Assembly (NCBI GenBank): GCA_902826215.1
Contig: CADEDY010000011.1
Location: forward strand, 54,560-118,559
Reading direction: 5' to 3'
Source of the DNA: an uncultured Bacteroidota bacterium
Lineage (GTDB): Bacteria; Bacteroidota; Bacteroidia; Flavobacteriales_F; PHOS-HE28
DNA: 64,000 bases
Of the stretch, positions 18,166 to 27,789 are shown in pieces. The notes beneath the pieces were generated by a model. It was not told the DNA's origin and ran no database searches. It worked only from the letters and a program-made list of their open reading frames with translations. Within the stretch, counting starts at the first letter, position 1. Each line of letters opens with the position of its first letter. Both the position numbers and the translations under genes were made by a program.

Positions 18166-19049
18166 ACGGGACGAACACGGGGAGCGGAATGGTAAGCGTG
18201 ATCATGCCCGCGTACCGGATGGGTGCATACATCGGTGATGCGTTGCGGTCGGTGGCCGCGCAGAGGTACAACAAATGGGAGGTGATCGTGGTAGACGATC
18301 ATGCACCGGAGGATGGCACCACCGCCGTTGTGGAGGCGTTTGCGGCGGAACAACCGGATCATCGTATCAAGCTCATCAGGCACGAGCGCAACCAAGGTGT
18401 GAGCGCAGCGCGCAACACGGGGCTCCAGGCAGCAGCCGGGGAATTCGTCGCTTTCCTCGATCCGGACGATACCTGGTTGACGCATCATTTGTCCAACGCG
18501 GTGACACGGTTCACGGGAGAACACCAGGTGGATGTCGTGTGCGCACCGGTGGAGAGTTACCGCGACGAGCCGGGACGCAGTTGGACGCACAAGGCCTACT
18601 TCGAACCGTGGAAGACGGATCACTTCCCGCTTTCACTGGCGATCTACAATTTCATCCAGCCATCGGCCGTGGTCGCTCGGAGGAGTTCCGTGCTGGACGT
18701 GGGAGGCTTCGATACCGAACCCGAGTTGCAGCACATCGAGGACTACGACCTTTGGATCCGCTTGATCGAAGCAGGGTGCCGCTTTGCCTTGTTGCCGGTG
18801 ATCTCGGCGCGCTACCGGAAGCATGCAACCGGCGCCACGCAGCAGGAAGACAAGTTCAAAGTGTTGCACGAAAGACTCTACCAGAAGCACCAAGCCTTCT
18901 TCCGCGAGGGCCAACGGCGCATGATGCGTGTAGCGCATGAAGGTCTGGATCGGAATGCCGTTGCACAGCGAGGCCCCATCATGTCCCTGATCCTATGGGT
19001 CGATGGTATCTTCGGAAGGGTCAAAGCGAAACTCAGCAGTGACACGTGA
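18162..19049 (+). CDS. glycosyltransferase family 2, type B paralog 2
   Basis: A 295-residue GT2 protein with 'VSVIMPAYRMGAYIGDALRS', 'VVDDHAPEDGT', 'NQGVSAARNTG' and 'FLDPDDTWLTHH'. It is the paralog of the gene at 15068, with shared 'NFIQPSA', 'QHIEDYDLWIR' and 'RYRKHA'. It starts with an ATGA overlap and ends with a GTGA overlap onto the next gene. Confidence 0.87.
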   Translation: MNGTNTGSGMVSVIMPAYRMGAYIGDALRSVAAQRYNKWEVIVVDDHAPEDGTTAVVEAFAAEQPDHRIKLIRHERNQGVSAARNTGLQAAAGEFVAFLDPDDTWLTHHLSNAVTRFTGEHQVDVVCAPVESYRDEPGRSWTHKAYFEPWKTDHFPLSLAIYNFIQPSAVVARRSSVLDVGGFDTEPELQHIEDYDLWIRLIEAGCRFALLPVISARYRKHATGATQQEDKFKVLHERLYQKHQAFFREGQRRMMRVAHEGLDRNAVAQRGPIMSLILWVDGIFGRVKAKLSSDT

Positions 19050-19999
19050 GCATGGAGAAGGTCTTCTGCACCATCATCACCCGCAGCCATCTCGGCTGGG
19101 CGCTTGGCTTGGCGACCTCGTTGCGGCAATGGGATGCTGACCTGCCCTTCGCCATCCTGATCACCGATGTGGATGCACTGGAGCCTGATGCCCTGAACGG
19201 CATGCAGGGGATCGAGGTCATCTTCTTGAAGGAGGTACTGCACGTCTCGGTGGGCAAGCAACTCGCAGCCAAGTATGCGCAGGAAAGCGACGTGCTGCGA
19301 TGGTCCATGAAGCCGGTGCTGATGGAATACCTGCACCAGCGTTACGAGAAAGTGATCTACGGCGACTGTGATCTGCACTTCTTCTCCGACCCGGCTTTCC
19401 TCTGGACGGACTTGGATGATGCGGATATGCTGTTGTCCCCGCACTGGCGAAGCGGCAAGGCAGCGGTGGACCGGGACAACTTCGACATGCTTTTTGTGGA
19501 GGGCCTGTACAACGGAGGCTTCGTTGCTGCGCATCGGCGTGCTGTAGAGCCTTTGCGTCGCTGGGCGGAGAATTGTTTGGAGGTGTGTGTGAAGGATACC
19601 TCCAAAGGCCAATACGTGGATCAAACCCACCTCAACATCCTGCCCGTGTATTTCGAGGGTGTCGTTCCCTTGAAGCATCGCGGGTGCAACGTGGCCAATT
19701 GGAACATGATCGAATGCGCGCGCACGGCCGCTGCTGATGGTACGGTCCTCATCAACCGCAGGTTCCCGATCGTCTTCATCCACTTCACCCGCAGCATGAT
19801 CGACGGCATCGTGTCGGGCAAGGATCCGTTGCTCTTGCCGCATGTCACGATCCTGCGGGATAGGCTCCTAGCAGCGGGTTTCCCAACGGACATCATCGCT
19901 GCATCACAGGCTCGCCTCGAAGCCAAACGACTTGCGGCCACACCCACCTTGGGTCGTCGCATCGGATCGGCCTTGGAACGGATCGCCAAGGGAAAGTGA
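19046..19999 (+). CDS. GT-A-type (GT8-like) glycosyltransferase
   Basis: A 317-residue protein (GTG 19046, or ATG 19052) that starts 'MEKVFCTIITRSHLGWALGL' from the second start. It has a clear Asp-x-Asp metal site in 'VIYGDCDLHFFSDP' and, further on, 'GLYNGGFVAAHR' and 'QYVDQTHLNILP', the layout of GT8-type retaining transferases. It is not closely related to the GT2 genes around it. The frame is coupled to both neighbours with little or no spacing. Substrate unknown. Confidence 0.72.
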   Translation: MSMEKVFCTIITRSHLGWALGLATSLRQWDADLPFAILITDVDALEPDALNGMQGIEVIFLKEVLHVSVGKQLAAKYAQESDVLRWSMKPVLMEYLHQRYEKVIYGDCDLHFFSDPAFLWTDLDDADMLLSPHWRSGKAAVDRDNFDMLFVEGLYNGGFVAAHRRAVEPLRRWAENCLEVCVKDTSKGQYVDQTHLNILPVYFEGVVPLKHRGCNVANWNMIECARTAAADGTVLINRRFPIVFIHFTRSMIDGIVSGKDPLLLPHVTILRDRLLAAGFPTDIIAASQARLEAKRLAATPTLGRRIGSALERIAKGK

Positions 20000-21136
20000 A
20001 TGGCGCAGAACAGGGCGGATCGAACACTACGCATCGCACTGGCATCGCCTGCGCAGAACGCTTGGAGCGAGACCTTCATCGCTGCGCACATCGAACGACT
20101 GCGCGATGTGGACCTGTTGCTTTCTGGTGGCAACCCACCTCGCAACGTGTCGCGTGGGGCACAACTAGCTCGTCCCTCTGCTATTGGTCAATGGTTCGAT
20201 CGGATCTTGGCGCGCCCGTATGGCGGCATGCCGGGTCTCTTGCGTCATCGGTTGACGAAACGCTTGCGGAAGGAGAAGCCGGATGTGGTATTGGCAGAGT
20301 ACGGGATCATGGCCGCGGAGATCGTAGAGTCCTGCGAAGCTGCTGGTATTCCGCTCGTGGTGCACTTCCATGGTTTCGATGCGCACCGCGAGGATTACAT
20401 CGCTCGATACCAGAGTTACCAGGAGGTTTTCCGCTACGCAAGCAAATTGGTGGTGGTCAGTCGCGCCATGGAACAACAACTGTTACGCATCGGCGCGCCT
20501 CGGGAAAAGGTCGTTTACAACTGTTACGGCATCGACGTCGATCAGTTCGTGCCGGGTGATCCAAGTACAGTTGGTCCGGGGTTCCTGGCCGTAGGTCGTT
20601 TCGCGGAGAAGAAAGCGCCCCAGCTCACCATCAACGCCTTCCACAAGGTGTTGCAAGCTCGCCCGGAAGCGCGATTGACGATGGTCGGGCAGGGCAAACT
20701 TTGGGAAGAGTGTCGTGATCTCGTCGATTCGCTTGGGATCGGCCATGCCGTGGAACTGGCTGGAGTGCGCACCCCGACCGAGATTGCCAGCATGTTGCGG
20801 AACAGTCGCGCCTTCGTGCAGCACAGCGTGGTCACGGCCACCAATGATCATGAAGGCACGCCGCTCGCCGTATTGGAAGCAATGGCTTCCGGGGTACCGG
20901 TCGTCTCCACACGCCATGCAGGCATAGCGGATGTCGTGGAAGAAGGTGTGCGTGGGTTCCTGTGCAATGAGCATGACGTGGAGGCGATGGCTGCGAACAT
21001 GATCCGCTTGATCGACGATCCACAACTCGCTAAGGCCATGGGTCTCGCAGGGCGGGCTTATGTAGAGGTACATCACCGGGTGGAGATCCAAGTGGACGCC
21101 CTTCAAGAACTCCTGCGAACCGCAGCGCGGTCCTGA
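20000..21136 (+). CDS. glycosyltransferase family 4 (group 1)
   Basis: A 378-residue GT-B-fold transferase. The N-terminal half includes 'VVHFHGFDAHREDY' and the C-terminal half the family landmarks 'FLAVGRFAEKKAPQLTINAF' and the donor-binding EX7E motif in 'EGTPLAVLEAMASGVPVV'. It starts directly after the previous stop and is followed within two bases by another GT4 gene. Donor and linkage unknown. Confidence 0.9.
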   Translation: MAQNRADRTLRIALASPAQNAWSETFIAAHIERLRDVDLLLSGGNPPRNVSRGAQLARPSAIGQWFDRILARPYGGMPGLLRHRLTKRLRKEKPDVVLAEYGIMAAEIVESCEAAGIPLVVHFHGFDAHREDYIARYQSYQEVFRYASKLVVVSRAMEQQLLRIGAPREKVVYNCYGIDVDQFVPGDPSTVGPGFLAVGRFAEKKAPQLTINAFHKVLQARPEARLTMVGQGKLWEECRDLVDSLGIGHAVELAGVRTPTEIASMLRNSRAFVQHSVVTATNDHEGTPLAVLEAMASGVPVVSTRHAGIADVVEEGVRGFLCNEHDVEAMAANMIRLIDDPQLAKAMGLAGRAYVEVHHRVEIQVDALQELLRTAARS

Positions 21137-21138
21137 TC

Positions 21139-22335
21139 ATGGGACTCCGCGTGGCATACCTCACCCACTACGCCGATCTCTACGGTGCGAATCGCAGTTT
21201 GCTGGATCTGATGATCCGTCTGCGTGTGGCGCATCAAGTTGAACCCTTCGTCCTCGCTCCGGAAGATGGTCCGTTCATCGAACGGCTTCGAAAGGAAGGT
21301 ATCAAGCATCGGGTCCTGTATTGGGCACCGTGGATGACCAAGCGGCATTTCGAAGGTGGTCCGCATCATCGCTTCAAGCAATGGCTCCGATACGTCCAAC
21401 AGGTCCGACGGGATCGTGCACGGAATCGAGCCGTCCGATCAGTAGTGGGCGATCAGTTGAATGGATGGAAGATCGATCTTGTTCATGTGAACAGCCTCGC
21501 TGTAGGCATTGCCCCGGAGATCATGGGTGCGCTCGATAACCCCGTGATCTGGCACATGCGCGAAATGCCGGAGAAGCATTACGGGTTCCATCTTGATGCG
21601 GGAAAGGCGGCCTATGCGAGTGCCTTGCGGAAGGCCGATGCTCGCATCGCGATCAGCGAAGCCGTGCGCACCGATGTGCAGCGATACGTGGGCACGCGCA
21701 CAACCGTCGATGTGGTGTACAACGGTGTGGTATCGGAGGAGGGCTGCCGCGAATGGAGGGCGATCGCGGACAGGCGTTGGCAGCACAAGGAGCCGTTCAC
21801 TTTTCTCATGGCCGGTGTCATCCATCCGCAGAAAGGCCAGCGCGAAGCCATTGAGGCACTTGCGTTGGTGGTGAAGGAGCGACCCGCTGTTCGATTGCGT
21901 ATTGCGGGTGGTGGGAAGACGGATGAGCTGCGCGAACTGATCCGTGATCGGGGTCTGAAGGCACACGTGGAATTGATGGGTTTTCAGGACGACCTCTCGG
22001 GGTTCTATGCTTCCGGTCATGCCTATCTGATGTGCAGCCGCAACGAAGCGCTCGGTCGCGTTTCCATTGAATCGATGGCACAAGGAATTCCCGTCATAGG
22101 CTACGCCGATGGTGGAACGTTGGAAGTTGTTTCTGATGGTCGAACCGGCTTGTTGTACAAAGGAGGTCCAGCCGAATTGGCCGAGCGGATGTTGCAGTTG
22201 GTCAACGACCCGAGCCGTGCGCAAGAGCTTGGTGCATCGGCCATGGATGACGCGGTACAGCGCTTCACGATCGGACGCTGCGCAGCTGACGTCATGGACT
22301 GCTATAACCGGACGTTAACGCAATATGCACGCTGA
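21139..22335 (+). CDS. glycosyltransferase family 4 (group 1)
   Basis: A 398-residue GT-B transferase. N-terminal 'VAYLTHYADLYGANRSLLDL' is typical of GT4; the C-terminal half has 'LMAGVIHPQKGQREAIEAL' and the donor-binding region 'SRNEALGRVSIESMAQG'. The last base of its stop is the first base of a small ORF's ATG. Substrate unknown. Confidence 0.9.
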   Translation: MGLRVAYLTHYADLYGANRSLLDLMIRLRVAHQVEPFVLAPEDGPFIERLRKEGIKHRVLYWAPWMTKRHFEGGPHHRFKQWLRYVQQVRRDRARNRAVRSVVGDQLNGWKIDLVHVNSLAVGIAPEIMGALDNPVIWHMREMPEKHYGFHLDAGKAAYASALRKADARIAISEAVRTDVQRYVGTRTTVDVVYNGVVSEEGCREWRAIADRRWQHKEPFTFLMAGVIHPQKGQREAIEALALVVKERPAVRLRIAGGGKTDELRELIRDRGLKAHVELMGFQDDLSGFYASGHAYLMCSRNEALGRVSIESMAQGIPVIGYADGGTLEVVSDGRTGLLYKGGPAELAERMLQLVNDPSRAQELGASAMDDAVQRFTIGRCAADVMDCYNRTLTQYAR

Positions 22336-22433
22336 TGGACCTGTGGATGAAGAACACGTCGAAATGGGCGGATCACTACCTCGGTTCGTTGATGAACGTG
22401 CCGGATCAGGTCACTTTTGCTTGTTCGAATTGA
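22335..22433 (+). CDS. small coupled ORF, 32 residues (doubtful)
   Basis: A 32-codon frame begins with a TGATG junction on the preceding glycosyltransferase and ends seven bases before the next gene. It encodes 'MDLWMKNTSKWADHYLGSLM' and 12 more residues, with no signal peptide or recognisable motif. It may be a real micro-gene or just the linker between two genes. Confidence 0.2.
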   Translation: MDLWMKNTSKWADHYLGSLMNVPDQVTFACSN

Positions 22434-22440
22434 TCGGAGC

Positions 22441-23445
22441 ATGGCACCGCGCATCACCCTCATCACACCGAGCTTTCAGCAAAGGCAGTTCGTGCTGCCC
22501 TGCTTGGCGTCCGTGCACGATCAGGGGTATGAGAATTTGGAGCACATCGTGGTCGATGGTGGAAGCACGGATGGATCGAAGGAGGGGATCAGGCAGTTCG
22601 CGGATAAGTTGGCGTGGTGGTGCAGCGAAGCGGATCGCGGACAGAGCCATGCCATCAACAAGGGTTTGGAGCATGCCACCGGTGAGGTATTCGGCTGGCT
22701 GAACAGTGATGATCTGCTGTTACCCGGAGCCTTGCAACGTGTGGGTGACGCATTCGCTGCGGATCCGGAGCTACAGGTTTTCGGTGGTCAACGGCTCTTC
22801 CGAACGGAGGGAAAGGACGATCGGCCATCGCCACTGGACGACGCATCCGATCACGATGGACTCTTCCTCCATCCGCAGGTGAATCAGCAATCCACCTTCT
22901 ACCGGATGGATGCGGTGCGCACCATCGGTGGGGTGGAAGAGGGGCTGCATTACACGATGGATCTCGAACTCTGGTGGCAGGTGCTCTTTGCGAAGGAGCA
23001 CGTTCGTTCACGGTTCGACAAGATACCCTTGGCCGTCTTCCGATTCCACAGTGATGCGAAGACCGCCACGGGCGGCAATGCGTTCCGTGATGAGACGGCG
23101 ATCATCCTTCACCACTTGGCGGTCCAGTTGGATCAGCACGATCTGGCCATCGTTCTGGAAACCGGCTATGCGGTCGATCGCGCCTTGCGGCCCATGCCTT
23201 TGGAAGTGCGGCACATTCCCATCGTGCGACGGATGATCGTGTACTTCCTCTTGAAGTGGCACCACACCATCCATGACCGGGAGGCGTTCGAGATGATGCG
23301 CCACTTCTCACGCACGATCCAGTTGAACGAAGATCGGATCGAACCGGAACAACGGTCGAACTGGAAGAAGGTAACGGCGCAGACGGTCCGTTCGAGTTGG
23401 ACGACTTTCCGCATCAAACGCAAACTGGACCATCTGTTCACATGA
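22441..23445 (+). CDS. glycosyltransferase family 2
   Basis: A 334-residue GT2 protein with 'ITLITPSFQQRQFVLPCLAS', 'VVDGGSTDGS', 'EADRGQSHAINKG' and 'WLNSDDLLLPGAL'. This D-G-G-S-T-D-G-S plus 'RGQSHAINKG' form is the well-known WcaA-like subgroup of GT2. ATG 22441 is preceded by GGAG. The stop overlaps the following ATG. Substrate unknown. Confidence 0.88.
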   Translation: MAPRITLITPSFQQRQFVLPCLASVHDQGYENLEHIVVDGGSTDGSKEGIRQFADKLAWWCSEADRGQSHAINKGLEHATGEVFGWLNSDDLLLPGALQRVGDAFAADPELQVFGGQRLFRTEGKDDRPSPLDDASDHDGLFLHPQVNQQSTFYRMDAVRTIGGVEEGLHYTMDLELWWQVLFAKEHVRSRFDKIPLAVFRFHSDAKTATGGNAFRDETAIILHHLAVQLDQHDLAIVLETGYAVDRALRPMPLEVRHIPIVRRMIVYFLLKWHHTIHDREAFEMMRHFSRTIQLNEDRIEPEQRSNWKKVTAQTVRSSWTTFRIKRKLDHLFT

Positions 23446-24452
23446 AGGCCAGTGTGGTGATACCCGTCTACAACAAGGCGCCCTATCTGCGGGAGTGCTT
23501 GGATAGCGTTTTGGCCCAATCGTTCAAGGACTACGAGCTGATCGCGGTGGACGATGCCAGCACGGACGGGAGTTCGGAGGTACTCCGGTCGATCGATGAT
23601 CCGCGCTTGCGGGTCATTGCCTTGGACCGCAACGTTGGGCCTGGTGGAGCTGCGCAACGCGGTATGGACGCAGCGATAGGAGAGTATATTCTACGGGTCG
23701 ATGCGGACGACATCATGCTGCCGGGTCGGTTCGCCAAGCAGATCGCGTTCATGGATGAACGACCGGAGATCGGTGCATCCAGCGGCCATTTGCAACTGCT
23801 GTCCGATCCAACTACGCTGCATCATGTGGAGTTGGAAGATGCCGACTGCAAAGCGCGCATGCTCTTCGGAGTGCCGCTGAACCAACCTGCGACGATCTAT
23901 CGACGCAGCGTGCTGGTGGAGCACGACATCCGGTTCAAGGACGAATGGCCGCGATACGGGGAGGATTGGATGCAGCAGATCGAGATCGCACGGTTCACGC
24001 GATTCCATAACCTCGATGAACCGCTGATCCGATACCGACAAGGCACCAACAACATCGCCCACGGTCGGGATCGTCCGGAGGATCTCCGGGTTCTTTACCG
24101 TTACGTCTTCGCCCACTTGGGATTCACTATTTCGCCGGAGGAATTGGAGCTGCAACTCATGACCGTACGGTGCATTCCTGTGCCGGTGGACGCTACCCGG
24201 GTGAAGGCATTTCAGCGCTGGTTGGAGAACATCGCTTCCCAGAACGCTCGGTCCATGACGTTCGAAAGTGGAGCATTGCAGCGCCAACTCGATCGGATCT
24301 GGAAGGAGTTCTTCTATCAGTTGCCTGCCTTCGGATGGGCACCTTCGATCACACATCTGCGAAGCAGCGAAAGCCCAACGTGGAAGCAATTGTATTACTT
24401 GCTGGCCTTCATGCTTCGGCGTGGGGCAAGCGAAAAGGAGAAGAAAGGATGA
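23442..24452 (+). CDS. glycosyltransferase family 2
   Basis: A 336-residue GT2 protein with 'ASVVIPVYNKAPYLRECLDS', 'AVDDASTDGS', and 'LRVDADDIMLPGR'. ATG 23442 overlaps the previous stop (ATGA); the longer upstream frame lies inside the previous gene. The stop overlaps the next start in the same way. Substrate unknown. Confidence 0.88.
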   Translation: MKASVVIPVYNKAPYLRECLDSVLAQSFKDYELIAVDDASTDGSSEVLRSIDDPRLRVIALDRNVGPGGAAQRGMDAAIGEYILRVDADDIMLPGRFAKQIAFMDERPEIGASSGHLQLLSDPTTLHHVELEDADCKARMLFGVPLNQPATIYRRSVLVEHDIRFKDEWPRYGEDWMQQIEIARFTRFHNLDEPLIRYRQGTNNIAHGRDRPEDLRVLYRYVFAHLGFTISPEELELQLMTVRCIPVPVDATRVKAFQRWLENIASQNARSMTFESGALQRQLDRIWKEFFYQLPAFGWAPSITHLRSSESPTWKQLYYLLAFMLRRGASEKEKKG

Positions 24453-25663
24453 AGGAGCTCTGGTTGTTCACAACGCGTTTCCCGTATGGTTTGCGGGAAT
24501 CGTTCTTGGAGAACGAGTTGCCTATCCTGTGCGATCGGTACGACCGCGTGCTGATCTTTCCGGAACATCGAGAGCCCGGCTTGCGGCCCATTCCGTCGAA
24601 TGCTGAACTGCAGGAGCCACTAGCGGATCCATATGGTTCGGCCTCGGCCGGTGAGATGCTTCGATCCGCTCCCATGGTGATGCGGTTATTGCGTTCACTG
24701 CTGCGCGATGCCCCCTCGTGGTCGATCCTGCGGAACCAATGGCCGGCGTTGAGAAGTCGAATCGGTCAGCTGATCCGACGAAGCGCGGTGTTGCGCGAGC
24801 GGATCAAGAAGGACTATGATCCGAACAAGGTGACGCTCTATTCCTATTGGACCCACGATTGGGCCACGGTCCTTGGACTTGTGCGTATGAGCGTTCCCGA
24901 GGTCACCTACTTCAGTCGTGCACATGGCTTCGACGTGTTCGAAGCTCAGAACCTGAATAACTGGATCCCGTTCCGTTCGTTCCAATTGCAACAGGTCTCG
25001 AGGATCTATTGTGCTTCTCGTAGCGGCATGGACCATCTGAAGAAGCGGCATCCGGGTCGTCCAGAGCTTTTCGAATTGGCCCAGTTGGGGACCAACGACC
25101 ACGGTCTTGGCCCGTTCGATCCGAGTGGTCCATTGCGCGTGGTCAGTTGCTCCTTCCTCATCCCGCGGAAGCGTGTGCTCCGATTGGTCGAAGCGCTGGC
25201 CATGGTGAACATTCCCGTTGAATGGACCCATTTCGGTGGGGGGACCGAGGAGAATCTAGTGAGGCGCGCGGCTGCGGAGCTACCGTCGAACATCAAAGTG
25301 GACATCAAGGGCATGACCCCGAACCCCGAGATCATGGCGTGGTACAGAGATCATCCGGTGGACGTCTTCATCCATTTGAGCCACTTGGAAGGGGGCGTGG
25401 TCGTGGCGGTACAAGAAGCTGCCAGCTTCGGTATACCGGTCATTGCGGCGGATTCAGGCGGGATCCGGGAGATCATGGGGGAGCGTACCGGAATGCTCTT
25501 GCCCAACGATTGTAAGCCGGAGGACATTGCGGAATTGCTCAACAATTGGCGCGAAGGTCCCATGGCTACCGCCGAATTCCGACAAGGAGTGCGAGCAGCA
25601 TGGAGCGAGCAGTTCGATGCCAAGATCGTTTTCCAGGCATTCGTGGATCGGATCGAACGTTGA
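24449..25663 (+). CDS. glycosyltransferase family 4-like (GT-B)
   Basis: A 404-residue GT-B-type protein. It starts 'MKELWLFTTRFPYGLRESFL', has 'FSRAHGFDVFE' in the middle and a C-terminal donor site 'HLEGGVVVAVQEAASFGIPV' followed by 'GGIREIMG'. ATG 24449 overlaps the previous stop; the long upstream extension is inside the previous gene. A possible rhamnosyl- or galactofuranosyl-type transferase, but the donor is not deducible. Confidence 0.85.
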   Translation: MKELWLFTTRFPYGLRESFLENELPILCDRYDRVLIFPEHREPGLRPIPSNAELQEPLADPYGSASAGEMLRSAPMVMRLLRSLLRDAPSWSILRNQWPALRSRIGQLIRRSAVLRERIKKDYDPNKVTLYSYWTHDWATVLGLVRMSVPEVTYFSRAHGFDVFEAQNLNNWIPFRSFQLQQVSRIYCASRSGMDHLKKRHPGRPELFELAQLGTNDHGLGPFDPSGPLRVVSCSFLIPRKRVLRLVEALAMVNIPVEWTHFGGGTEENLVRRAAAELPSNIKVDIKGMTPNPEIMAWYRDHPVDVFIHLSHLEGGVVVAVQEAASFGIPVIAADSGGIREIMGERTGMLLPNDCKPEDIAELLNNWREGPMATAEFRQGVRAAWSEQFDAKIVFQAFVDRIER

Positions 25664-25747
25664 CCGGATCGGCTCAAGCTGCTGAAACCCTTGGTCCGTC
25701 GGTCCGATGGGCCGAACTTTGCGTGTCGCGCTTGGCGCGGTGAGCGC

Positions 25748-26701
25748 ATGAAGGTTGCCGTCATCATTCCGTGTTACAATGTCGCTGAGCATGTCGAAGC
25801 GGCGGTCCGGTCCGTTCTGGCACAAGAGCACGTCGACCTCGAAATCGTCGCAGTGGATGATGGAAGTACCGACGCAACACGGAGTATCCTTGAACGGATG
25901 GTGGGTGAATCGAATGGCAGATTGCGCGTTGTTGCGCAGTGCCAGGAAGGGGCGAGCGCGGCGCGCAATACGGGTTTGCGCGCGAGCACCAGCGAGTACG
26001 TCCAGTTCTTGGATGCGGATGATGTGCTGTTCCCTCAGAAGATCGCGACCCAAGTTGCTTTGATCCGAACCCGAGGTCCAGCTACGATCGTGGCTGGGAG
26101 CTACCGCAACAGAAGGCCCGATGGATCCGTGGAGGACATCGAGTCCTCGATCGTCGATCCGTGGCAAGCATTGATCCTCGGCCGAATGGGAACCACCTCA
26201 GCGAACTTGTGGCAGCGCGCGGGGCTTGAGTCCATCGGTGGGTGGGATGAGTCCTTGAAGAGCAGTCAGGATCACGAACTTGCTTTTCGGTTGTTGCGAT
26301 CAGGCGGGAACGTCATCTTCGATCCGTCCATCCACACCGAGGTGCTCAAGCGTCTCGAAGGATCGATCAGTCGTCAGGATCCGCTCGGGAATTGGGAACG
26401 GTACATCGTGCTACGGGCAGCCATCCGCGATCATTTGCGAACGAAAGATGCTAGTTCGTTCGCTTCGCAAATGGACGCTGCGGAACAACTCCTGTTCGGG
26501 GCCATTCGGATCATTGCTCATTCGGATCGATCCCGGGCCAAGGAACTCTTCGAGGAGTACCTATCGCCAGACTTCAGACCCAAGGCTGCTGGTGGTGTCA
26601 GTGCAGCCTATTCCTGTCTTTACGGATGGGTAGGTTTCGACAAGGCGGAAGCGGCTGTATCTGCAATGGATACCTTGCGACACATGATCGGAAAGGGATG
26701 A
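25748..26701 (+). CDS. glycosyltransferase family 2, type C paralog 1
   Basis: A 317-residue GT2 protein with 'VAVIIPCYNVAEHVEAAVRS', 'AVDDGSTDAT' and 'QFLDADDVLFPQK'. ATG 25748 fits the GT2 start; the upstream frame is ignored. It is the paralog of the minus-strand gene at 29953-30879, with shared 'RRPDG', 'NLW(Q/R)R' and a matching 'GSIS' region. The stop overlaps the next ATG. Confidence 0.88.
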   Translation: MKVAVIIPCYNVAEHVEAAVRSVLAQEHVDLEIVAVDDGSTDATRSILERMVGESNGRLRVVAQCQEGASAARNTGLRASTSEYVQFLDADDVLFPQKIATQVALIRTRGPATIVAGSYRNRRPDGSVEDIESSIVDPWQALILGRMGTTSANLWQRAGLESIGGWDESLKSSQDHELAFRLLRSGGNVIFDPSIHTEVLKRLEGSISRQDPLGNWERYIVLRAAIRDHLRTKDASSFASQMDAAEQLLFGAIRIIAHSDRSRAKELFEEYLSPDFRPKAAGGVSAAYSCLYGWVGFDKAEAAVSAMDTLRHMIGKG

Positions 26702-27789
26702 AGACCGTGCTCGTTGTCGTGGGTGCGCGACCAAACTTCGTGAAGGTCTCGCGGTTCCGTGAGGTGGCCGAGGAGCGGGGTGATATCTGCGTGGAATTCG
26801 TGCACACCGGTCAGCATTCGGACGATCGTATGACCGATGTGTTCATCGAGCAATTCGGACTTCGTATCGACCATCACTTGGGCATCGAGCCGGGTGATGC
26901 GAACGAGCAGATCGCACGCATCATGCTGACCTTGGGTCCGGCGGTGAAGCACGTGCGGCCTGCAGCAATGGTCGTTGTCGGCGACGTTACTGGAACATTG
27001 GCCGCAGCCCTCACGGCGAATAAATTGAACATACCGTTGGTGCATGTGGAAAGCGGATTACGCAGCGGTGATCGGTCCATGCCTGAAGAAGTCAACCGCA
27101 TCCTCACGGATCAGCTGACCGATCACTTCATGGTCACTGAACCGAGCGGACGTGAGCATCTATTGCGCGAAGGGGCACCCGCTGAGCGGATCCACATGGT
27201 CGGCAACACCATGATCGACACATTGGTGAAGTTCAAGGAACGCATCGCCGGTTGCGATGTACTCGCCAAGCATGGTTGGCAGGATGGTGACCATGCGTTG
27301 CTTACCATGCACCGACCGGCAGCGGTGGATGATCCAGCGGAATTGCACCGCACGATCGACATGATCACGGCGGTCTGCGAACGATACCGAACGATCTTCC
27401 CGATCCATCCGCGGACCTTGGCCAGTTTGGAGCGGAACGGAGCACTGGAACGTCTTCGATCCATCAGCGGACTGGAGTTGACGGAGCCCATGGACTATTT
27501 CGCTTTTCAGCATGTGCTCTCGACGAGCGCCTGCGTGATCACCGATAGTGGAGGAGTGCAGGAGGAAGCCACCTTTCAAGGCATTCCCTGCATCACCCTT
27601 CGCCCGAATACGGAACGACCGATAACGGTGGATGTCGGAACGAACGAACTGGTTCCATTCGACGTTGGCGCGCTGAGTGCCGCCTTGGAACGTATCGGCA
27701 ATGGAACGTTCAAGCGCGGCCGTTGTCCCGAATTATGGGACGGTCATGCCACGGAACGCATCTTCGAAGTCCTAGCAGCCACCTTGTGA
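26698..27789 (+). CDS. wecB: UDP-N-acetylglucosamine 2-epimerase
   Basis: A 363-residue enzyme of the non-hydrolysing UDP-GlcNAc 2-epimerase family (WecB), which interconverts UDP-GlcNAc and UDP-ManNAc; hydrolysing NeuC relatives make ManNAc for sialic acid. Landmarks are 'VVVGARPNFVKVSRF' at the start, 'FVHTGQHSDDRMTDVF', 'VVGDVTGTLAAAL', 'VHVESGLRSGD', 'PEEVNRILTDQLTDHFMVTE' and, near the end, 'ITDSGGVQEEA'. ATG overlaps the previous stop, and the stop overlaps the next start. Either a ManNAc unit in the polymer or ManNAc for the NeuB-type enzyme at 10913 is possible. Confidence 0.92.
   Translation: MKTVLVVVGARPNFVKVSRFREVAEERGDICVEFVHTGQHSDDRMTDVFIEQFGLRIDHHLGIEPGDANEQIARIMLTLGPAVKHVRPAAMVVVGDVTGTLAAALTANKLNIPLVHVESGLRSGDRSMPEEVNRILTDQLTDHFMVTEPSGREHLLREGAPAERIHMVGNTMIDTLVKFKERIAGCDVLAKHGWQDGDHALLTMHRPAAVDDPAELHRTIDMITAVCERYRTIFPIHPRTLASLERNGALERLRSISGLELTEPMDYFAFQHVLSTSACVITDSGGVQEEATFQGIPCITLRPNTERPITVDVGTNELVPFDVGALSAALERIGNGTFKRGRCPELWDGHATERIFEVLAATL

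Noticed and set aside
18878..19843. Minus-strand open frame opposite the GT8-like gene
   Set aside because: No start context, promoter or motif; the plus-strand gene has a clear metal site and fits the operon.
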